Assembly (NCBI GenBank): GCA_023362775.1
Contig: JALMGJ010000005.1
Span: 68,926,963 to 68,990,962 of the forward strand
DNA length: 64,000 nucleotides
Reading direction: 5' to 3'
Source: Charina bottae
Taxonomy: Eukaryota > Chordata > Lepidosauria > Squamata > Charinaidae
In this document: positions 1-11,299 of the stretch, piece after piece
How positions within the stretch are numbered: position 1 is the stretch's first letter
How the letters are laid out: the number at the start of each line of letters is the position of its first letter
The notes under the pieces: generated by a model
What the model was told of the DNA's origin: nothing
The model's input: the letters and a program-made list of their open reading frames with translations, nothing else
Databases searched by the model: none
Made by a program: the position numbers and the translations under genes

Positions 1-780
1 AAAGAGATCATTCTTCTTTACATCCAGTCTATGGTTGTAGACTTCTCAACTCCATCACTCTTAGGAGTCACTACCCACTACTGCTTATTCCAGATCTCCT
101 AGACTGCTTGCAAAATATTTTCAAAATATATTCAATTTTTATTTTCACTAAATTGAACTTGAGAGGAGCCTTCAATTTTATTTGGATAAAAGAGAGTCGT
201 GAATATTTTATAGCTTTTGACATGTGGTGTGGCAAATTTGAATGCAGCATCATCCCCTATGGTTAACTCCCCTCCACATTCATGAATGGAATATTTTCAA
301 ATATTGTGGACAAATATGTAACGGTGTACATGAATGACTTTCTGATTTTTTTCAGAAGACCCATTTTACATGATACATACCTCAGATATGTCTTAGAGTG
401 CCTTTGCAAGCACAAGCTTTTTGCTGTTGGAAAAATGTATGTTTGATGTCCCTCAATTGGACTATATGGCATATTGGATCACCACAGGAATACAATATAT
501 TCTCAAATGGCAGGCACCTACAAATGAGAAAGATGTCCACTGTTTTGTGAACTTCTGAAAAAAGGGCAAATATTTAAATGGTATATTCAGGAGCATTTCA
601 GGACTTGAAACTCTTTTCCTCCCCTCCTGGTCTCTATTCCATCCTCCGGATCCTAGATGCCCCTTTATTGTGCCAACTGATTGCCCTGTTTTGGGAGCTG
701 TCTTCTTTCAGGCTTCAGAAGAGGGACGAGACATTTTGCATTGTATTCCAGATTTCTCCTAGCTGAATGGAGCTATGATA
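1..780. other. AT-rich DNA with nothing recognised
   Basis: Single-copy-looking sequence. Short open frames occur on both strands but none shows a family motif, splice-bounded exon structure or codon bias. No repeat was recognised. Confidence 0.5.
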
Positions 781-1254
781 TCTGTCATGGCCCAAGACTC
801 AGACTTTGACTCTGAAGAAGCTACACCAGATGAACCAGTGGAATGTCAGCCTCAGGAGTCACCAAGCCAGGAATCACCGACACCATCAGAACAGCTTGGA
901 GCAGTCAGATGATGAGGTACAGCAAATATGCTCCGTGAGGCTCCTTACTGAGCAAGGGAGTAGCTATCTTAATTAAAGATAGCTGGCTGCAGCCTGATTT
1001 AAGAGGCAGCCGTGACCCAGGTTTCTCTGTTGGAAACAACCATCTGATCTCCTGCTGTGGAGAAAACCCTGAAATTCTGACCTTTGGACTGGCTGACAAA
1101 CCTGGCTTGGCTCTCTGAACTGCAGGCTGGATTCTGACTTCTCTTCTGCTTGTTCCTGTTGAAAGCAAAACTAAACAGGCAAGCTTTCTTTCCAAGAAAC
1201 ACTGTTTTGATTTACATTCCTTTCCTCATCTGCCTTGAGTAAATTACTATTATC
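781..1254 (+). repeat. Candidate LTR-like remnant
   Basis: The block starts near a TGTCATGGC motif and has a base composition unlike its flanks. It includes a short acidic frame at about 789-912 rich in Ser, Glu and Pro. A Ty3/gypsy integrase fragment lies about 2 kb downstream on the same strand, so this may be a terminal repeat of the same old element, later split by the hAT insertion at 1263. No second copy is present to define the ends. Inference only. Confidence 0.3.
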
Positions 1255-1489
1255 ACCTAGTACAGGGGTCGGCAAACTTTTTATGCCGGGAGCCATTTTG
1301 ACATGCTCATGCACATTTTGAAATGCTAGAGAGCCAGGGGGCGGGGTTTGCAGGCAGGGGCCAATCGCGTGGAAGGGGGCGGGGTTTGCGGGCGGGGTCC
1401 ATTCGCGTGGAAGGGGGCGAGGTTTGCGGGCGGGGGCCAATCACGTGGAAGGGGGCGGGGTTTGCGGGCGGGAGAAGGCGTCCACCTGG

Positions 1490-1712
1490 CCCAGCTGCCC
1501 GGGATCCAGGGAGATCAGCTCCGGCGGGATCTGTGGCGAAGAGCGGCCGTGGGGGGGGCGGGCGGCGACGACGACAAGCGGCGCGCTTCAGGCTTTCAGC
1601 GCTGGAAGGAAAGCCTGAAGCGCGCCGCTTGTCGTCGCCGCCCGCCCCCCCCACGGCCGCTCTTCGCCACAGATCCCGCCGGAGCTGATATCCCTGGACC
1701 CCGGGCAGCTGG
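1490..1712. repeat. Large palindrome inside the hAT element
   Basis: The left arm (about 1490-1595) reads as the reverse complement of the right arm (about 1611-1712) around a spacer of roughly 15 bases. The arms include the GGCGAAGAGCGGCCGT stretch and its complement. A third copy of part of the arm, in the orientation of the right arm, follows at about 1775-1840. Confidence 0.85.
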
Positions 1713-1838
1713 GCTTGCCTCCCTCCGCGAGGCTCAGGCGCGCTGGAAGGAGGCCCAGGCCGCCTTCCAGCGCTGAAAGCCTGAAGCGCGCCGGTTGTCG
1801 TCGCCGCCCCCCCCACGGCCGCTCTTCGCCCACCCGCG

Positions 1839-2522
1839 TTGAACGAAGATGATGATGGGGGTGGGAAACGAGGCCTGCCCGCTTACCTGCCTGCTTGCCT
1901 CCCTCCGCGAGGCCCCCCGCTGCCTTCCCGGGGTCCAAGCCGGATCGGGGGCCTCGCGGAGAGAGGCAGGCAGGCAGGTAAGCGGGCAGCCCTGGCCTCT
2001 GCCGCCGGGCCCGCCCCCCTCGGCCGCTTCTGCCCGCCCGCGTTGAGCGAAGATGATGATGGGGTTGGGAAACGAGGCCTGCCCGCTTACCTGCCTGCTT
2101 GCCTCCCTCCGCGAGGCCCCCCGCTGCCTTCCCGGGGTCCAAGCCGGATCGGGGGCCTCGCGGAGAGAGGCAGGCAGGCAGGTAAGCGGGCAGCCCTGGC
2201 CTCTGCCGCCGGGCCCGCCCCCCTCGGCCGCTTCTGCCCGCCCGCGTTGAGCGAAGATGATGATGGGGTTGGGAAACGAGGCCTGCCCGCTTACCTGCCT
2301 GCTTGCCTCCCTCCGCGAGGCCCCCCGCTGCCTTCCCGGGGTCCAAGCCGGATCAGGGGCCTCGCGGAGAGAGGCTGGCAGGCAGGTAAGCGGGCAGCCC
2401 TGGCCTCCGCCGCCGGGCCCGCCCCCCTCGGCCGCTTCCGCCCGCCCGCGTTGAGCGAAGATGATGATGGGGGTGGGAAACGAGGCCTGCCCGCTTACCT
2501 GCCTGCTTGCCTCCCTCCGCGC
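1839..2522. repeat. 204-bp tandem repeat array
   Basis: Three full units (about 1839-2042, 2043-2246, 2247-2450) and a partial fourth unit are nearly identical; each starts near GAAGATGATGATGGGG. Every unit also contains its own inverted pair, with GCTTACCTGCCTGC on one side and GCAGGCAGGTAAGC-like sequence on the other, so each unit could fold as a hairpin. Confidence 0.9.
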
Positions 2523-2726
2523 AGGGGCTGCTGCGGCTGGAGATGGCGCTGCCTCCCTGCCGCGCCGGGCCTCGCTCAGTGCGAGAGCCAGGGGGCGGGG
2601 TTTGCGGGTGGGGGCCTATCACGTGGAAGGGGCGGGGGTGAGTTCAGCTGCGGAAGAGCCACACTCAAGGGGCCAAAGAGCCGCATCTGGCTCGCGAGCC
2701 TCCATTTCCGACCCTTGACCTAGTAA

Positions 2727-2750
2727 GTGTGTGTGTGTGTGTGTGTGTGT
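2727..2750. repeat. (GT)n microsatellite
   Basis: An uninterrupted run of about 12 GT dinucleotides directly beyond the right target duplication of the hAT element. Confidence 0.95.
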
Positions 2751-3050
2751 AAGTGTGTAAGTTTGAAACCTGAAACAGGACAATATCTTCAGTTTAGAGC
2801 TGCTAGCAATAAAACCAGCATTGTAGCAGCTGAGACATTTCTTACTGGGAACAACTTATCTTAGAGAGAGCAACCCAGGTACAGACAGATCACAAGAATT
2901 TGGAGCACCTGCAGAAGGAGAAAACCCTCACTCAATGTCACATCAAGCTGTACAATTTTTCTCCTGCTTCAATTTTTATATCACCTGGGTTTCTGGTTCA
3001 CAGAACACGCTGCTAGATACACACCCATGCAAGTCTGAACATGTGATTTC

Positions 3051-3378
3051 TTGGCCATCCCTCCTGTCAGGATCTTGAAGCCAGACACTTTTGTCCCTGC
3101 CTTCAGAAAGGACACTCCAGAGACACTAGGGGTGGGGAGACAGGCAATAACTTGTTTTGCTTACAACAGGACCCATATGTCAGGACTTGCATATGGAGTC
3201 CCACAGACTGATTGTTTCCATTTCTCTGTGAATAAAGGACAGTTGTTACACAACAGTCACTTGTACATACCACTTCATTTCAGGGAAGAAGTACTGCAAC
3301 TCTTCCACAACAACATAACTGGCAGACATGGGGGACTGTTCAAAGAGTTGTATCTCCTGCTCAGGGAGATTTGGTAAC
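3051..3378 (+). pseudogene. Ty3/gypsy-type integrase fragment, 5' part of zinc-binding domain
   Basis: The frame carries YIPLHFREEVLQLFHNN followed by GRHGG and an aromatic-rich end. This matches the H-x-H half of the integrase HHCC zinc-binding region of LTR retrotransposons (a leucine-rich stretch, then H, then H about eight residues later, then the basic W motif). It is only a domain-sized remnant. The reading frame is broken at its 3' end by a Penelope-type insertion (3392-3561), and the following segment continues at 3575. It is non-functional. Confidence 0.6.
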
Positions 3379-3391
3379 TAAGACGAGAGCA

Positions 3392-3561
3392 ATATGTCTA
3401 TGAAGGTTCTCAGTCATCCAGGTGGAATTGTCTGTAGCTTGAATCATGGCAACTGGATTTCTATTTTCTCAGTGGAAACGTTTCACTCCTTATCCAAGGA
3501 GCTTCTTCAGTCTGAGCAAAGTTAGTAAGGGAATCCTAAATATGTTTCTAGGTAGCTGTGA
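3392..3561 (-). mobile_element. Penelope-like element, family A, truncated 3' terminus
   Basis: A 170-bp insertion flanked by an exact 13-bp duplication TAAGACGAGAGCA (3379-3391 and 3562-3574). The sequence is the minus-strand copy of the terminus also seen at 21048-21850 and 54304-54470. Read on the minus strand it contains CTGAAGA, a 7-bp stem and GAAAC (complement of 3480-3510), the hammerhead-like core discussed in the findings. It is truncated, with no coding part. Confidence 0.8.
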
Positions 3562-3574
3562 TAAGACGAGAGCA

Positions 3575-3667
3575 GATGTCAAAGACTATGTTTGTGTAGA
3601 TTTTCTCTGTCAGACTTGCTCATTGACCTTGACAAGCTGCCAAGCCCATCTTCACACATGGCAGTAA
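3575..3667 (+). pseudogene. Ty3/gypsy-type integrase fragment, 3' part
   Basis: Directly after the right target duplication, the translation ADVKDYVCVDFLCQTC supplies the C-x2-C half expected to follow the H-x-H half at 3051-3378. The two pieces were one coding stretch before the family A Penelope insertion. A degenerate frame follows and ends near 3667. Confidence 0.55.
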
Positions 3668-3865
3668 TTCTACAACAGAGGTAATGGAATGGAATGGTGT
3701 CCTAGCCCTGGGAATGAGAAAGGGATGAGTGAACTGCTAATTAACTGTTACACAGTTCTGGGAAAGAAGAATGTGTGAAAAAGAAACTCAGAATAACCCT
3801 GTCATGATTTTGTTTGGTATATGATGTGGTAGAAAGATTGAAGATTCTGTTATAATACCCTACAA

Positions 3866-4370
3866 GAGGCGTGTCCAACCCGCGGCCCACGGGCCACATG
3901 CGGCCCCCAAAAATTTGATCATGTCTCTCTCCTGGACTTTTATAAGACCTATCTTCCCAGAGAAAAATATATCTTGCTTCACAGTCAGGCCTTATTCATG
4001 ACATCACTTTTTTGGCAGCATGTACATTTGTGAGCAACTATTTTCAAGGATGAAGCACATGAAGAGGAAAATTAGAATTAAAATTTCTGACGAGCACCTT
4101 GAGAACTCACTGACAATTGCAACCACTTTCATTGAACCAGACACTGATGCATTAGTTTCACAAAAACAAGGTCAAATATCCCACTAGTTTTATGTTGCCC
4201 TCTTTTTTAAAATTTTATAATGAAAAATATTTTTTTAAATGAAGTTTTATTGCTTATTTATTACTTTATTACTTATATACATTAACTATATTATATATTT
4301 TATGTGTGGCCCAAGACAATTCCTCTTCACTCAATGTGGCCCAGGGAAGCCAAAAGGTTGGACACCCATG
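3866..4370 (+). mobile_element. Degenerate hAT (Charlie-like) element
   Basis: The left end GAGGCGTGTCCAACC is matched by the complement of GGTTGGACACCCATG on the right. An exact 8-bp duplication CCCTACAA flanks both ends (3858-3865 and 4371-4378). The 505-bp element retains only the last part of a transposase gene (4014-4187), so most of the original element is deleted. Confidence 0.88.
4014..4187 (+). pseudogene. hAT transposase C-terminal dimerisation-region remnant
   Basis: An open stretch of 57 codons ending in TAG encodes MYICEQLFSRMKHMK followed by KISDEHLENSL. This pattern is typical of the C-terminal dimerisation region of Charlie-type hAT transposases and of domesticated host genes derived from them. 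The catalytic DDE regions are absent, so the fragment is dead. Confidence 0.75.
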
Positions 4371-4378
4371 CCCTACAA

Positions 4379-5434
4379 CGATAAAGAGCATTCCCAAAAT
4401 CCACACTGTTCCTGCTTCTTGACCTTGCCCACTTCAAAGGGCTGACACTAACTCACACGGTGTTATTATTTTGAATCACTGATCTGTGTTAAATTTCATA
4501 TGACATGTAAATTTTATTATACATATCATTTTGCTATCTAAGTTAGACAACATTGCTTACCTCCAAAGAGGAATAAGGCCTTCTTTTAAGAAATACTAAA
4601 ACATTGGATGAGTACATCTTCATGTGCAGAGTTATAGCCCATAAATGCTTTCCAGGTTAAATTAAATTTACTATCAGACTTTTATTTTTAATATGAAGTT
4701 ATTATGGACATTGGTGCCGTTCTTCTAAAGAAGGAATTATCTGTAATTTTCAGTAACAAGCATAAAGTATCCTAACAGCTATTATATACAAAACCAACTC
4801 CATATTCTTTGTAGGAATATACAGAAAAGCTTAGTAATATTTTGCCAATTAACACTAATGTATTGGTGAAAAAACATCTTGTACCCATTTTCTCTGAATA
4901 TAATATTCACAGTAAATTTAATATTTATCTTCCATTGGTTTTTCCATTATTGCATATCTATTGTCCTATTCAGATTCTGCATCCATTTAATCATACAATA
5001 TTTGACTTGTTCAATTTCTGAATTGCATTTCAGTAACAATGTATAAATAAGACCCAACGGATGTTTCAAATTTTGTCTTATAAACTTTTCAAATTTCATC
5101 AGGTCTCTGAGTATTCGATGTTGTTTTTGTAATTACTTTTTGAACTATATTATTTATTTGAAGATATTGGAACCAATGAGGTGTTTCTGACAATTTCAAG
5201 GACAGAGTCTTAAAAGATTTCATATTTGTTTTATTAAAGATTAAAATCTTCCAATCTATATAATTATTATCACTCCACTGATCAAATAAATAGTATTAAA
5301 GCAAGGGGTGATACATCTGGATTTAATTCTTGTTTTATATTTATCCCATACTTTTAATATTACGTAAGTTTGAATTATATTTTTGTTATAAAATTTAGTT
5401 TAAAAAGGCCTTTACAAATGGAGGTGGGAAGACA
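4379..5434. other. AT-rich DNA with nothing recognised
   Basis: Roughly 1 kb of A+T-rich sequence. No repeat, exon or regulatory structure could be supported. Confidence 0.4.
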
Positions 5435-5436
5435 TA

Positions 5437-6676
5437 CAGTGGTGCTTAAAAGTTTGTGAACTCTTTTGAATTTTAGTCATAAACATGACCTAAAACATGA
5501 TCTGTTCTCCACACAAGTCCTGAAACTAGATAAAGAGAACCCAATTAAACAAATGAGTCAAAAACATTATAATTGTTCATTTGTTTATTGAGTAAAATGA
5601 TCCAAAGCTCCATATTTCTATTTGACAAAAGTAAGATAACTGTTGCTCAGTCCTGCACATCAGTCCTGTGCATCGTCTTGGAGGAATTGTAGCTCATTCC
5701 TCCTTACAGAACAGCTTCAACTCAGGGATGTTGGTGGGCCTCCTCGGATGAACTGCCCGCTTCAGGTCCTTCTATGACACTTCTCTAGGATTAAGGTCAG
5801 AACTTTGACTTGGCCATTCCAAAACATTAACTTTCTTCTGCTTTAACCATTCTTTGGTCATACAACTTGTGTGTTTTGAGTCAAAAAACAGATACCCTGA
5901 CATTTTCCTGTAGAATTTGCCGGTACAATTCAGAATTCATAGTTCCATCAATGATGGCAAGCCATCCTGGTCCAGAGACAGCAAAGCAGGCCCAAACCGT
6001 GATACTGCTATCACCATGTTTCCCAGATGGGATAAGGTTTTGATGCAGGAATGCAGTGTTTGCCTTTAGCCAAACATAACACTTTTCATTCAAGGCAAGA
6101 AGTTATACTTTGGTCTCATCAGTCCACAGAACTTTCTTCCAGTAGCCTTCTGGCTTATCTACATGGTCTTTCGCAAACTGTAGATGGGCAGCGATGTAAA
6201 GCAATCTGCCTTACAGTAGACTGGTGGAGTCCAAACTCTTTGGAAATAGTTTTGTAACCTTTTCCAGCCTAGTGAGCATCAACAACTGTTTTTCGGAGAT
6301 CCTCAGAAATCTCCTTTATTTCCAGTCATGACTCACTTCCACATGCCTGTGTTGTGAAGATCAGACTTTGATAGTGAATACCCAGAATTCTGTTCTTTAA
6401 ATAAGGCAGCACCTTCAACACTCACACCTGATTATCATCCCATTGATTGAAACACCTGACTCTAATTTCCCCTTCAAATGAACCGATAATCCTAGGGGTT
6501 CACATACTTTTACCACACACAAATATTTGGGTGAGTTTTCCTCCAGTGTCTGTTAATGATTAATGTTTTAAAAATCTTTCTGTTAAAATAATTAGTAGTG
6601 TCAGGATTACATGTCTGAATATGTTTATTTAGTAGCATATTAAGTAGCATATTTGCTAACACAATTTATACCACTG
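5437..6676 (-). mobile_element. Degenerate Tc1/mariner element
   Basis: The left end TA-CAGTGGTGCTTAAAAG and the right end TTATACCACTG-TA show a TA target duplication (5435-5436 and 6677-6678) and matching terminal CAGTGGT. The interior carries a Tc1-type transposase on the minus strand, broken by stops and frameshifts. The element is about 1.24 kb, the normal size for a Tc1 transposon, but clearly old. It is different from, and much older than, the intact Tc1 element at 56749-58351. Confidence 0.82.
5881..6093 (-). pseudogene. Tc1 transposase fragment
   Basis: The frame contains AFLHQNLIPSGKHG, WACFAVSGPGWLA and [12 protein letters not shown], which correspond to the middle of a Tc1 transposase between the first and second catalytic aspartates. 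An upstream piece encoding an LWTDETK-like motif lies in another frame (about 6094-6135), and a downstream WPSQS-like motif is at about 5810. The gene is non-functional. Confidence 0.8.
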
Positions 6677-6678
6677 TA

Positions 6679-9095
6679 ATGGGAGAAAGGCAGAATATAA
6701 CCACATATTGGAAGAAACATTATGAAATGGAATTGTTCATTTCTTCCTTCTCATCCATTTTAAAAAAAAATTATTTAGGCACCCCCAAAGAATTCTTTGT
6801 AAAAGAAGCTGCCAAATAGCTTCAATACAGTTGATGCTTGATGGCCATTTAAACACTAGTTATTGTGGAGTGATCACCTATGTCAATATTTCTTCTTGTT
6901 TCTTGTGGGAAATGTGAATTTGTTTAAACAAGGATAAAGCATAATCAATTGCCTTGAGAGTAGTCAAAATTACTTCAGTGGGGCTTTTATGAAATAAATG
7001 GATTGAGAATGAAAACCTTAATTAAGCTATCCTTTCACCAACCAGATAATTATTTTGCATTAATTATTCTGTCATGGCTATTGCTTCTGATGACAGACAG
7101 GAGACTGTCACAGGGAAAAGTCTGCTACTTGTTAGCTGATGGCCAAGAAAGATAATTAGTACATTTCATATTAGAACAGTATCTTTAAATTTTAAATTTA
7201 TTTCCAGTGCTAATGATATGTAGTAAAGCTAATGATATGTAGTAAAGTGAAGGAAGTTATTTTTATGATTGGATAAGCATTGCTAGATATGTATAGTCAA
7301 AGGCTAATATGAACCCACAACAACCATTGCTAGATATGTTTCTAGAATACTGTTATCATCCTCTGTTGTCCACTCCTATGAGATAAATGCAAGGTTGAAC
7401 CTTATGATTGAATATCTACATGGAAGCCCAAGGAGGTAGGCTCTACAAAGCTAGGCAGTATGAATAAAATCTAGCTTTGGTTTCTGAAATGGTTGAGCCA
7501 CAATAATATCAGTCATTTGAAAGCAATGAGAAAACAAAGCATGAATTTGGAATGGGCCAGACCAAGTACTCTTTACTATGTTTTATGTGAAATATATTCA
7601 GACCTTTTATGGAGAGATAATAAAGATTCATTTTGCTCTTAAACACATACTTGAGAAGATAGTCACATAATGAAAAGCTGCAATGTAATATGTGACTGCA
7701 GTGTGCATACATAGCATGCACCACTATAACATATCTAACCATCTTTGTGGTATGTGTTTAGTGTTATATTCCATGAAAGAACTATAATATACCATTCTTA
7801 AGATTATTCTGCATATTTTCTGGTAATGTCACTTCTTTCATACGTGTGACAACTTAACATGATTTGTCAAGAAAAGGGCTCCATGTTCTAGACTAGGAAT
7901 ATGACAAGCTACATTAACTGTTGAATCGCTGTTCTGTCTGTCATAGTATACAGTTCATTTAATGGCAGCAGTTTTCTAAAGTTTCTGATTCAATTCCTTC
8001 CCACCCCTATTTGAACATCTAGGTATGCAGAAGGGATGGGAAAAATGGAAATTTTAGGTAAGGGTCTGAGCTCACTTTAATTTCAACCACTTTTTAATCA
8101 GTTAATGTAATATAGTGTTGGCATTACTTAGATTTGATACTACACAAATGTATTGGAACTGCATATTCAATGCTGAAACTTATTGAAAAAGGACATGCAG
8201 CATCAGAAAATTGTTCTAATCTTTTCTGGTAGCTCTGAATAGTATGGCTACCTGATTTCCATGAGATAGTAACAAAGAGAATTTTCTGTGTTACTCTGCC
8301 ACCACTTTTGCAATCCAGATCTGTAGCCCCATTGAACAGCCAGGCCGCAAGTCTACTATGAAAGCTAAACTTAGTCTTGAGAAATTGACATACAAGATAT
8401 TTCCCTTCTTTTCAGTATGAGCTATCTGGGAACAAGACAGTCTTTTTTCACCTGTGGCTAAAATTCTGAAGGACTGAAATCAAAGGAAGCTATTCAAGTC
8501 CTTGAGGAAGGAAGACAAATGGATGATTAATCCAGCTGAGTCAGTCTTGGTCCTACTTAATCAGAAGATTAATATATTGCCAGCTGTTTTGGTGGGAAAG
8601 ACAAAACATACATCTAATAAATAATACTATCCTTTGCTTCCTACAGTTATGTAATATTCCTTGGTGAAACGTGCAGGCCCTCATAGGCATTGCTTTCTAG
8701 GTAATAACCAAACAACTCACTTATCTTCACAATAATGTTATTCATTAAAAAATAGAATAATTTCTAAGCAACCATACGCCAAACTATCTCAGCATCAAGG
8801 CCTACTCTGCAAGGCAGAAGCTCTATGCAAGAGGAAAGAGAAAACTTGTAGCTATGGAGATTGTACAGTATTGTGGTTGGGTTGAAAACAAAAATGCAAT
8901 CTCCTTTCCCACAACTATCTGTGAGCAGAGGAAAAGCACATATGCTTCCCATTAGATACCAACCACCTGATCTCTGTTCAAGCACTGCACTATAGAACAC
9001 TGTGAACACATGAAGGGGTAAGCCATGATCAATCTTTACTTCAACCCTTCATTGTTGTCTGTGTGGTCCTTCATCTGTTAACTTCTACAGCAGGC
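6679..9095. other. Intronic or flanking AT-rich DNA
   Basis: There is no coding exon or clear repeat. A 19-bp direct duplication (GCTAATGATATGTAGTAAA at 7209-7227 and 7228-7246) and a short cluster of TAATTA and TGACAG/CTGTCA motifs near 7020-7170 are the only structures noted. Confidence 0.4.
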
Positions 9096-9105
9096 AGACT
9101 TGTTT

Positions 9106-9517
9106 TTTGGCTGTTGTGGGTCTTCCGGGCTGTGTGGCCGTGTTCTGGAAGCTGTAGTTCCTAACGTTTCGCCAGCATCTGTAGCCGGCATCTTCAGAGG
9201 GCAGGAGCACAAACAGAAGCAATCTCTCTGTGCCCAGGTAGAGTGGCAATGTTTGTTTTCTATTTATTGAGCTAAGTTATAGGAGATTAGGTGGGGTTTT
9301 TTGTTGTGTTGAAATGTTAACGAGTGGCTGCTGATCGTGATTAGCATGTTCATTGTGAGAAGTATTCCCATGTCCTGGTGGTTGAGCTGAGTTCGTTGAC
9401 CTTTTGCAGGCTATGTTTTTCAGGACTGGTAGCCAGGTTTTGCTAATTTTTAGACTTTCTTCTTTTTTATTGTAACTGTGTTTTTGTCTATGTAAGATTT
9501 ATAGATGTAAGATGTAT
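9106..9517 (-). mobile_element. Penelope-like element, family B, single truncated copy
   Basis: A 412-bp insertion flanked by a 10-bp duplication AGACTTGTTT (9096-9105 and 9518-9527). Its left end is the same terminus as the palindromic insertion at 34309-34508. Read on the minus strand it has CTGAAGA, a 6-bp stem GCCGGC/GCTGGC (one G-T pair) and GAAACGTT (complement of 9166-9197), the hammerhead-like core. The remainder is non-coding or decayed 3' sequence. Confidence 0.7.
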
Positions 9518-9677
9518 AGACTTGTTTCTGTTTATGTAAGATTTCCTCATAATTCTAACTTTCAGAAATTAGTAGCCAGAAAATGCCTGTACTTCAGGGA
9601 AATGATTCTTGTTCTGTCCCCAAACTTTTGTTTCACAACAGTGGGAGGAATTCAGAAGGGAAATGGAGTTAAACTTG

Positions 9678-9759
9678 ACTGTGGCAATCTTTTAAAAAGT
9701 GTTTAATATACTGTGTGTGTGTATGGTATATTAAACACTTTTTTAAACATTGCCACAGT
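9678..9759. repeat. Foldback inverted repeat
   Basis: ACTGTGGCAAT and AAAGTGTTTAATATAC are repeated in inverted order around a short GT-rich loop (about 9711-9725), giving arms of roughly 33 bases with one or two differences. It could be a small MITE or a recent local inversion duplication; no clear target duplication was seen. Confidence 0.7.
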
Positions 9760-9872
9760 AATAGCTGTTGCTTAGCTATTAGCGTACATATATTGCATTA
9801 GTTCGAAGTGTTTCTTAGCTGTATATTTACCCCACCAATTTCTGCCCCCATCTTTGCCTACTATTAGTACTG

Positions 9873-10905
9873 CCCATCATACTTGATTCCATTTATTAGA
9901 CGTGCCATATTGATAATATGGAATAGATATAAACCCAGGCTGTGCCCGAAAACACCTCTATGGATCTCAGCACAAGAAGCATTTTATAGAAGAGAAAGAA
10001 CAGGCAAAGAGAAATGGTTAACGTACCAGAAATTATTGGAGAATCATCAAGGAGTATATAAAATTAAATCAAGAGAGCAACTAATGGCAGAAGGATATAG
10101 TTGTCAATGGTTTTCTCATTTACACTTATCAGAAAGATTTAAAATGGATAAAAAGATTTATGGTGTGGATCAAAGAAAGACAGAATTTGAGGTGCAATTG
10201 TGTACAGATGATGAACATGTAATTGCAAAAATGTATAAACTTTTGTTGAAATTTGAAATGGAAGAACAGGTTAAAGAATGTATGGTAAAGTTGGCTAAGA
10301 ATTTTGGTTATAATATACAGATGGATCAGTGGGAAAGTGTGTGGTCAAAAGGGTTGAAATTTACTTTATTTATTTGTTTGTTTGTTTGTTTATTTATTTA
10401 TTTATTTATTTATTTATTATTTGAATTTATCCCCGCCCATCTCTACCATGGTAGACTCTGGGCGGTTTACAATTATGTTATGATCTTAAAGAGAATTTTT
10501 ATGAAATGATGTATTGTTGGTACATGACACCAGAGAAATTATCTAGAATGCATAAAGGCATTCCAAATGTATGTTGGAAATGTGAACAACATGAAGGGAC
10601 ATTCTATCATGCTTGGTGGACTTGTAAAAAAGCTAAAAAAATTGGATTCAAATACAAACATTGATACAGAGGATTTTAAAGATTAATATTCAATTGAAGC
10701 CAGAACTTTTCCTTTTAGGACTGATGGATACACAGTTAGAAAAGAGTTGGGGAAGATTATTTCAATATATGATTACTGCGGCGAGATTATTATAGGCACA
10801 AAGATGGAAAGATTCAGCACTACCCACCATGGAGGAATGGTTGGTGAAATTGCCAGAACTTGCTGAGATGGCCAAACTGACTTCTTTGATTAGAGAAAGG
10901 TTATT
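9873..10905 (+). mobile_element. 5'-truncated L1 LINE, ORF2 C-terminal region
   Basis: The + strand translation (in part 9883-10370) includes RRAILIIWNRYKPRLC, PLWISAQEAFYRR and EGYSCQWFS, and further on YHAWWTCKK and MEEWLVKLPELAEMAKLT. These are recognisable pieces of the C-terminal part of L1 ORF2, including the region just before and after the Cys-rich motif. A second copy of the same family is at 40690-42420. Frames are broken by stops and by an inserted LINE tail at 10362-10477. Confidence 0.8.
10362..10477 (-). repeat. LINE (L2-type) 3' tail inserted in L1
   Basis: A (TTTA)n tract is followed by CCCGCCCATCTC and CTCTGGGCGGTTTACAA. Read on the minus strand this is the terminal segment found at the 3' end of the L2 copies at 13464 and 42425. 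It interrupts the L1 sequence. TTTAC occurs at both junctions but is too short to be a convincing target duplication. Confidence 0.65.
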
Positions 10906-11299
10906 ATTGCCTATCATCCTTGATTTCATCTATCCTTATTTCTTCCACCCTGCTTTTGATCACCCACAATGGGCATCATTCCTGATGGTTAGATCCCTGT
11001 TAGTTAATGGAATTTGTATATCTGGTTTGCAATCCTATACACCCTTACTTGGGAGTAAGTCTCAATAAACTAATTAGGATTTATTTTTAATAGGCATGCC
11101 TAAAATCACATTGTAATTGGGTTACCTGAGCACTGTTTTGAATGCAAATGCAATCCAGCCACAACTAACAGCATCCTAATCCCCTTTTCAAAAAGGAAAC
11201 ACAGTGAAATACTTAAATCTACTGACTTTTTAAAAGGGATTTAGTCATGCCTGTTGCAACAACTTAGGGTTTTAGTAATAGGATAGTTCATTATCATGA

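Larger units (their letters stand above)
1263..2717. mobile_element. Non-autonomous hAT transposon, GC-rich, with tandem core
   Basis: The ends are imperfect inverted repeats: CAGGGGTCGGCAAAC on the left and a complementary CCGACCCTTG on the right. An exact 8-bp duplication ACCTAGTA flanks the element at 1255-1262 and 2718-2725, which is diagnostic of hAT insertion. The 1,455-bp interior is very CpG-rich, with about 38-bp GC repeats (1330-1480), a palindrome of roughly 100-bp arms (1490-1712) and a 204-bp tandem array (1839-2522). No transposase is present. The open frames in it (up to 294 codons) are by-products of GC richness and of the 204-bp period, a multiple of three. Confidence 0.9.

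Noticed and set aside
1839..2723. 294-codon open frame and overlapping long frames in the GC-rich hAT element
   Set aside because: The frame length results from a 204-bp (multiple of 3) tandem repeat and low stop frequency in GC-rich DNA; frames are open on both strands and there is no protein family.
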